Positions 60,605-64,000 of a stretch of DNA of 64,000 nt are shown here, piece by piece. Numbering within the stretch: position 1 is the stretch's first letter; each line of letters begins with the position of its first letter. A model generated the notes under the pieces. It did no database searches and was not told where the DNA came from. It saw only the letters and a list, made by a program, of their open reading frames with translations. Source of the stretch: Stenotrophomonas sp. ESTM1D_MKCIP4_1. GTDB lineage: Bacteria; Pseudomonadota; Gammaproteobacteria; Xanthomonadales; Xanthomonadaceae. A program made the translations under genes and the position numbers. The DNA is taken from NCBI RefSeq assembly GCF_003086895.1, contig NZ_CP026004.1, forward strand, positions 3,802,684-3,866,683. The letters run 5' to 3'.

Positions 60605-61084
60605 ATGATCTCCGGAATACTTACTCAAGAGCAGCATCTCCACGCACTTCGCCTGCATCGGCGGAAGGCCGTAAAGGTGCTGGTAGGGGTGCTGCTGGGG
60701 TGCGCAGTTGTCGGCATTGCCGCGCTCGCCGTGGGCCATCACTTCCCCGGCCTGGTCTTGGTTGGCGGCAGCCTCTGCGGAGTAGTCGGTGCATTCGTCC
60801 AGTCCAGGCTGGCGCTGCCACGCCAGATCGCCAAGATCCATCGTCAGCAGGCGAGCCTGCACGCGCACTACACCTACAGCTGGGACGACGAGTGGCTCAG
60901 CGTTGCATCGGAGCATGTGCAGGCCAAACGGCGGTGGTCGGATTACATCAAGATGCGGGAAAGTGATGAGCTGCTGCTTCTCTACCATTCGGACGTCATG
61001 TTCGAGGTTTTCCCGAAAGCATGGTTCAACGAACAGACGCAGATCAATGAGTTCCGTCGACTGGCCTCGCGGGCGACAGGCTAA
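60605..61084 (+). CDS. YcxB-like membrane protein
   Basis: A 159-residue protein with two adjacent membrane helices (residues about 23-43 and 47-66), then a soluble C-terminal domain YTYSWDDEWLSVASEHVQAKRRWSDYIKMRES ... MFEVFPKAWF, the pattern of the YcxB-like C-terminal domain (a small PH-like fold). Function unknown. GC is about 58%, lower than neighbours. Divergent from the H-NS-type gene. Confidence 0.72.
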   Translation: MISGILTQEQHLHALRLHRRKAVKVLVGVLLGCAVVGIAALAVGHHFPGLVLVGGSLCGVVGAFVQSRLALPRQIAKIHRQQASLHAHYTYSWDDEWLSVASEHVQAKRRWSDYIKMRESDELLLLYHSDVMFEVFPKAWFNEQTQINEFRRLASRATG

Positions 61085-61172
61085 GCATTACGAAGAATGC
61101 AATGGGTGGCGCGTGGTTCAGAGCGCTGTTGCAGCTACTCTGGTGACAACAGGACTGCCGAAGTAGACCAGC

Positions 61173-61715
61173 ATGCGCTCGATCGTACTCCCAGTTGTTC
61201 TTTCCATTCTGACCGTCCCAGCAACCGTTCAAACAGTTGCCCGCCCACCCTCCCCTCCAGTACCGCCAGCGGAGGCGTATCAGTGGATACATATGACGGG
61301 GACGGTTGAGCATGCGCTCAAGCTTGGACTGACAAGAACGCTTTGGGAGGAGACCTCAAAGGAGGGGGAGTCGCAGGACCATTTCGTGTCACGCATCGGC
61401 CGATACGCTGCCATGATTCTAGAATCAAGTCGGGCGACGATCTGTGGCCAATTGGAATACTCCGCCGACAATCGCAAGAAGATTCAGCTGAAGACCACTT
61501 CTTCGGCAGCCGACTGTGCAGCCACTGGCTCAACGCTGCCCTACGTTTTTGTCAAAGGCTCTGAACCTGACGCTGAAAAAACAAAGCCATTTCTAAGCGA
61601 GCTCACGGGTCCAACTTATGCAGTGACCCGCTCCGGAGTGGAATTCAAGAATGGCAGATCGAGCAGACATGTCATTACCTATGGCGAAAGATTGTTCGAC
61701 GTCTCGTCACGGTGA
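61173..61715 (+). CDS. Secreted protein of unknown function, low GC
   Basis: A 180-residue protein with a probable signal peptide (residues 1 to about 22) and a Pro-rich stretch (PPSPPVPPAE). The mature part has two Cys (TICGQLEY and ADCAATG). GC is near 50%, well below the window average, and codon use differs from neighbours (AGA, CTA and TTC/AAT-rich), which suggests acquisition. No family recognised and no good ribosome site, so its start is uncertain. Confidence 0.6.
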   Translation: MRSIVLPVVLSILTVPATVQTVARPPSPPVPPAEAYQWIHMTGTVEHALKLGLTRTLWEETSKEGESQDHFVSRIGRYAAMILESSRATICGQLEYSADNRKKIQLKTTSSAADCAATGSTLPYVFVKGSEPDAEKTKPFLSELTGPTYAVTRSGVEFKNGRSSRHVITYGERLFDVSSR

Positions 61716-62035
61716 ATGCAATCATGCGCTCCTCAGTATTCTTTGCTGCCAACGTCCGTATTCTTGTCGCTTGATCAGACGGCGATGTTGCCTGCGACCT
61801 ATGGGCTGCAGGACCTCCATCCAGAAGACCTGCGACCGCCTTTTGGCGGCTGATCGGCGCCAGCAAGGGCTCGCGTTTCAGAGCGATGCTCGGCGATGGA
61901 TTGAGGCTCGGAGCACGGCCTCGCGGTCGATAGCCGACTGTGCTGGCAACGATCGTAAACGGTCACCAAGCAGTCACCAGATGATGCTGACTCAACGACG
62001 AGGGCTTCGCGGTTGATCCCAAGTGCCTGATTTGT
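61716..62035. other. Gene-free region beside tRNA-Ile2
   Basis: 320 bp between the low-GC gene and the 3' end of the tRNA. Frames on both strands lack ribosome sites and family resemblance. I looked for an integrase and for a direct repeat of the tRNA 3' end (attL/attR) and saw neither within the window. Confidence 0.5.
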
Positions 62036-62111
<76 letters not shown>

Positions 62112-62151
62112 TGCGCAGCGTCACAGTGTAGTGGACCGCGCCCCTGCCCGG

Positions 62152-62466
62152 CTACTCAGGCATCACTGCCAGTGCTTTGGCCACCCGCTCCAGCCGCACT
62201 TCCGCAATCTCCGCGAAGTGCTGCATCTGCCGCAGGTGTGCGTGGTACAACGCAACCGTCCTTCTGGCCGCTTCCAGCCCGGGTTGGTTGCGACCACCAA
62301 AGCCCTCAACCAGCTGCGCGCCAGACCGCGTCAGAAGCGCCTGCGTCGTGCGGCGGGCGAACCCCAGCCGATCCTCGCGCTCATCCTGCTCCACTCCCTC
62401 CCAATCCAGCAGCGGCGAGAAGTCGGCCTGCAGGGGATCAGGTATTTCGTGTTCGACAACATTCAT
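62152..62466 (-). CDS. Small protein of unknown function behind a structured leader
   Basis: A 104-residue, acidic-then-helical soluble protein (starts MNVVEHEIPDPLQADFSPLL; helix RTVALYHAHLRQMQHFAEIAEVRLERVAKAL). GGAG lies 8 nt before the ATG at 62466. The frame continues open upstream for 64 codons through palindromic leader sequence. No family recognised. It follows the YjjJ-like gene on the same strand, 184 bp apart. Confidence 0.65.
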   Translation of the reverse strand: MNVVEHEIPDPLQADFSPLLDWEGVEQDEREDRLGFARRTTQALLTRSGAQLVEGFGGRNQPGLEAARRTVALYHAHLRQMQHFAEIAEVRLERVAKALAVMPE

Positions 62467-62473
62467 GGCGTAA

Positions 62474-62636
62474 CTCCAGATGCATAAGGGATCCGTGCAA
62501 CAGGCAGCACTTGGTGTGCATGGCCTGCTGCCTGTCTGCATCGGTGCCGGTGAAGATCCGGCCCGCCTACGCGATGTGTTGAGCATCTGCCCTACCAGCG
62601 TGGGGCTGTCGCGGGGAGAGTTCAAATGGCAGATGC
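62474..62636 (-). promoter_or_regulatory. Putative RNA switch leader upstream of the small protein
   Basis: On the minus-strand RNA, segment A GCATCTGCC (62636-62628) pairs with B GGCAGATGC (62591-62583), 9 bp. A third segment C GCATCTG (62483-62477) overlaps the first base of the GGAG ribosome site and can pair with the same B (7 bp). A and C are thus competitors. A further 9-bp hairpin (62501-62509 with 62526-62534) lies between. This looks like a leader that can open or hide the ribosome site (inference). Confidence 0.45.
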
Positions 62637-62650
62637 GACATCGGGTGTAA

Positions 62651-64000
62651 TCACCCAAATCGCGCCCCCATCGCCCTCACCCTCTCGGCATTAGCCGCCG
62701 CCAATTCCCGCAGCCCAACCGAACCCACCCGCGCATCCCCCGCAACCCGCTCCCAAAACGCACTGGCCAGCGGCGCGGCCCAGCGCAGGTGTTCCAGCTC
62801 CCCACTGCCACGCGGCGCCACCGCTTCCAACGCCACATCCGCCCGTAACACCCCCAACCGCGATGGCGCCAACGACATCGGCAGCATGTCGTACGCAGGC
62901 GCCAACGGCAGCGCGCCGCGATCAATGAAATGGAAACCGATGTTGCCCTGATGCATATCGCTGTTGCCGATCAACCGGCCAAACGCATGCAGCCTTGCCA
63001 TGGCCTGCACGGTATCGGCAGACAGCCAACCCGACGCCTGCAGCAGCGCACCCGCACGTGGCCACTCCGCAGTCGCCTCGCCGGTAAACGCGGCCGAAAG
63101 CGACAGGAGCGAGACGAAGCCCCGGCGCCCCAGCACATCGGCGCTGCGATCAAAGCGCGTCACTTCCAGGAAGGTATGCGTGGGCGTCTGCAGCAACTCA
63201 CTGCTGGCGGCCTCCACGCCGGCGGCGCGCAGGGTTCCCAGCGCGAGGTGTTCGCACACCAGCAGGTCGGCCCAGCGCTGCGCAGCGTCGCCACCCTCGG
63301 GCTGGGCGAACTTCACGATCACGGCGCGGCGCCCGCCGTCGCCTTCCACGGTGGCGGTGAACTTGGGCTGCTCGCCCCCAGGCGACGACCCCACGTCTTC
63401 GCCACCCAGCGCGGCGCGGGCGCGTTGCGGGTACTGCTGCGGCCGGTCACGTGCATCCACGCGGTCAGGCGGTGCATCCAGCGCGGCCAGGGCCGCCTGC
63501 ACGGGCTCGCCGCCCAGCAGCAGATCGCCGGTCTCGGTGCCGCCGCCATGCACCAGCGCCACCAGCACGTCGTCGCGCTGCCAGCGTGTCAGATCCGAAG
63601 GCAGTCCAAGCCCGCGCGCGCGGCCATGCGCGAAGCTGCGGCCGAGGAAGCCTTGTGGGCGCAGGTCGTCGAGGTACCACGGCAGGCCTGGGAAGAAGGC
63701 GGCGATATCGCCGTCCGGTGCGCGCAGCAGGTTGGGACGCGCGCGGCTGGTGTCGACGTGGAAGGTATCGCCACTGAGGGCGATCACCCGGCCCAGCTCT
63801 TCCAGAGTGGCGTCCTCGCGCAGACGGTAGAGCGGCCATTCGCTGCCGGCGCGGGAGGGCTGGCGCAGGGCATAGGCGGTGGCGCGGGTCTGGCCCAGCC
63901 GCACGACCTGATCGCCACTGGCCGCGACCAGGCGGCTGAGGGTCATGCGGTTCACGCCCAGGTGCTCGGCCAGCACGGCCGCCGGTTGCGGCTGGCCGGG
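62651..64000 (-). CDS. yjjJ: HipA-like kinase, YjjJ family (5' end outside window)
   Basis: At least 449 residues, open to the right window edge. The N-terminus is a helix-turn-helix (AAVLAEHLGVNRMTLSRLVAASGDQVVRLGQTRATAYALR), as in E. coli YjjJ, in which the DNA-binding part and HipA kinase are one protein. The HipA core has GGEQPKFTATVEG, VIVKFAQPEGG, the catalytic GNSDMHQGNIGFHF and PAYDMLPM. HipA kinases phosphorylate a tRNA synthetase and cause dormancy; YjjJ activity is less defined. No separate hipB is seen. The complete start lies beyond 64000. Confidence 0.88.
   Translation of the reverse strand, partial: PGQPQPAAVLAEHLGVNRMTLSRLVAASGDQVVRLGQTRATAYALRQPSRAGSEWPLYRLREDATLEELGRVIALSGDTFHVDTSRARPNLLRAPDGDIAAFFPGLPWYLDDLRPQGFLGRSFAHGRARGLGLPSDLTRWQRDDVLVALVHGGGTETGDLLLGGEPVQAALAALDAPPDRVDARDRPQQYPQRARAALGGEDVGSSPGGEQPKFTATVEGDGGRRAVIVKFAQPEGGDAAQRWADLLVCEHLALGTLRAAGVEAASSELLQTPTHTFLEVTRFDRSADVLGRRGFVSLLSLSAAFTGEATAEWPRAGALLQASGWLSADTVQAMARLHAFGRLIGNSDMHQGNIGFHFIDRGALPLAPAYDMLPMSLAPSRLGVLRADVALEAVAPRGSGELEHLRWAAPLASAFWERVAGDARVGSVGLRELAAANAERVRAMGARFG

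Overview
The window is a GC-rich (about 66-68%) gammaproteobacterial chromosome segment that reads as Stenotrophomonas (S. maltophilia group or a close plant-associated relative). Three things support this: Xanthomonadaceae-type proteins throughout (a large plug-type TonB receptor, an XAC/XCC-like OmpW, an lpd carrying a lipoyl domain), the gene orders atpIBEFHAGDC-glmU...glmS and algZ-algR-hemC, and many short palindromes that begin with GTAG, which match the SMAG repeat family described for S. maltophilia.

Layout. 1-9.8 kb: end of gloA, a VOC protein, a CBS-domain protein, a pectinesterase/TonB-receptor pair (pectin use), a YddG-type exporter, a secreted protein, a secreted PEP-synthase/glucan-dikinase-like enzyme and a lipoprotein. 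9.8-10.9 kb: a strongly structured C4-like RNA leader before a small protein of unknown function. 10.9-20.7 kb: glmS, divergent from a seven-gene operon (MFP adaptor, MacB-type ATPase, two permeases, a PDZ protein, a sigma-54 response regulator and its histidine kinase) headed by a good sigma-54 promoter and a palindromic upstream site. 20.7-30.7 kb: GNAT enzyme, glmU, GtrA and the complete F-type ATP synthase operon. 31-36 kb: an outer-membrane protein, lpdA and aceF (no aceE nearby). 36-44.3 kb: DNA-deoxyinosine glycosylase, OmpW, glpD-glpK, MetQ, a WYL regulator and two envelope proteins. 44.4-50.4 kb: hemC, AlgR/AlgZ two-component system, an esterase and the OPG glucosyltransferase mdoH, all on the minus strand. 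50.4-60.4 kb: an orphan Fur-like box, a DUF2628 protein, a large chemoreceptor, an epimerase, a KGG stress protein, a lipoprotein, a PA2169 protein, a frameshifted GST, a DsbB-like protein, a GH43 glycosidase and an H-NS-type protein. 60.4-62 kb: a lower-GC patch of two poorly known genes next to tRNA-Ile2(CAU). 62.1-64 kb: a small protein with a switch-like leader and a YjjJ/HipA-type kinase cut by the window edge.

Most of the window is housekeeping (energy, cell-wall amino-sugar supply, glycerol use, pyruvate dehydrogenase). The less ordinary material is in the sigma-54-driven ABC/two-component module, the secreted dikinase, two structured leaders in front of small unknown proteins, an orphan intrinsic terminator between atpI and the outer-membrane gene, and the palindromic elements, which in two places supply the 3' end or stop codon of a gene.
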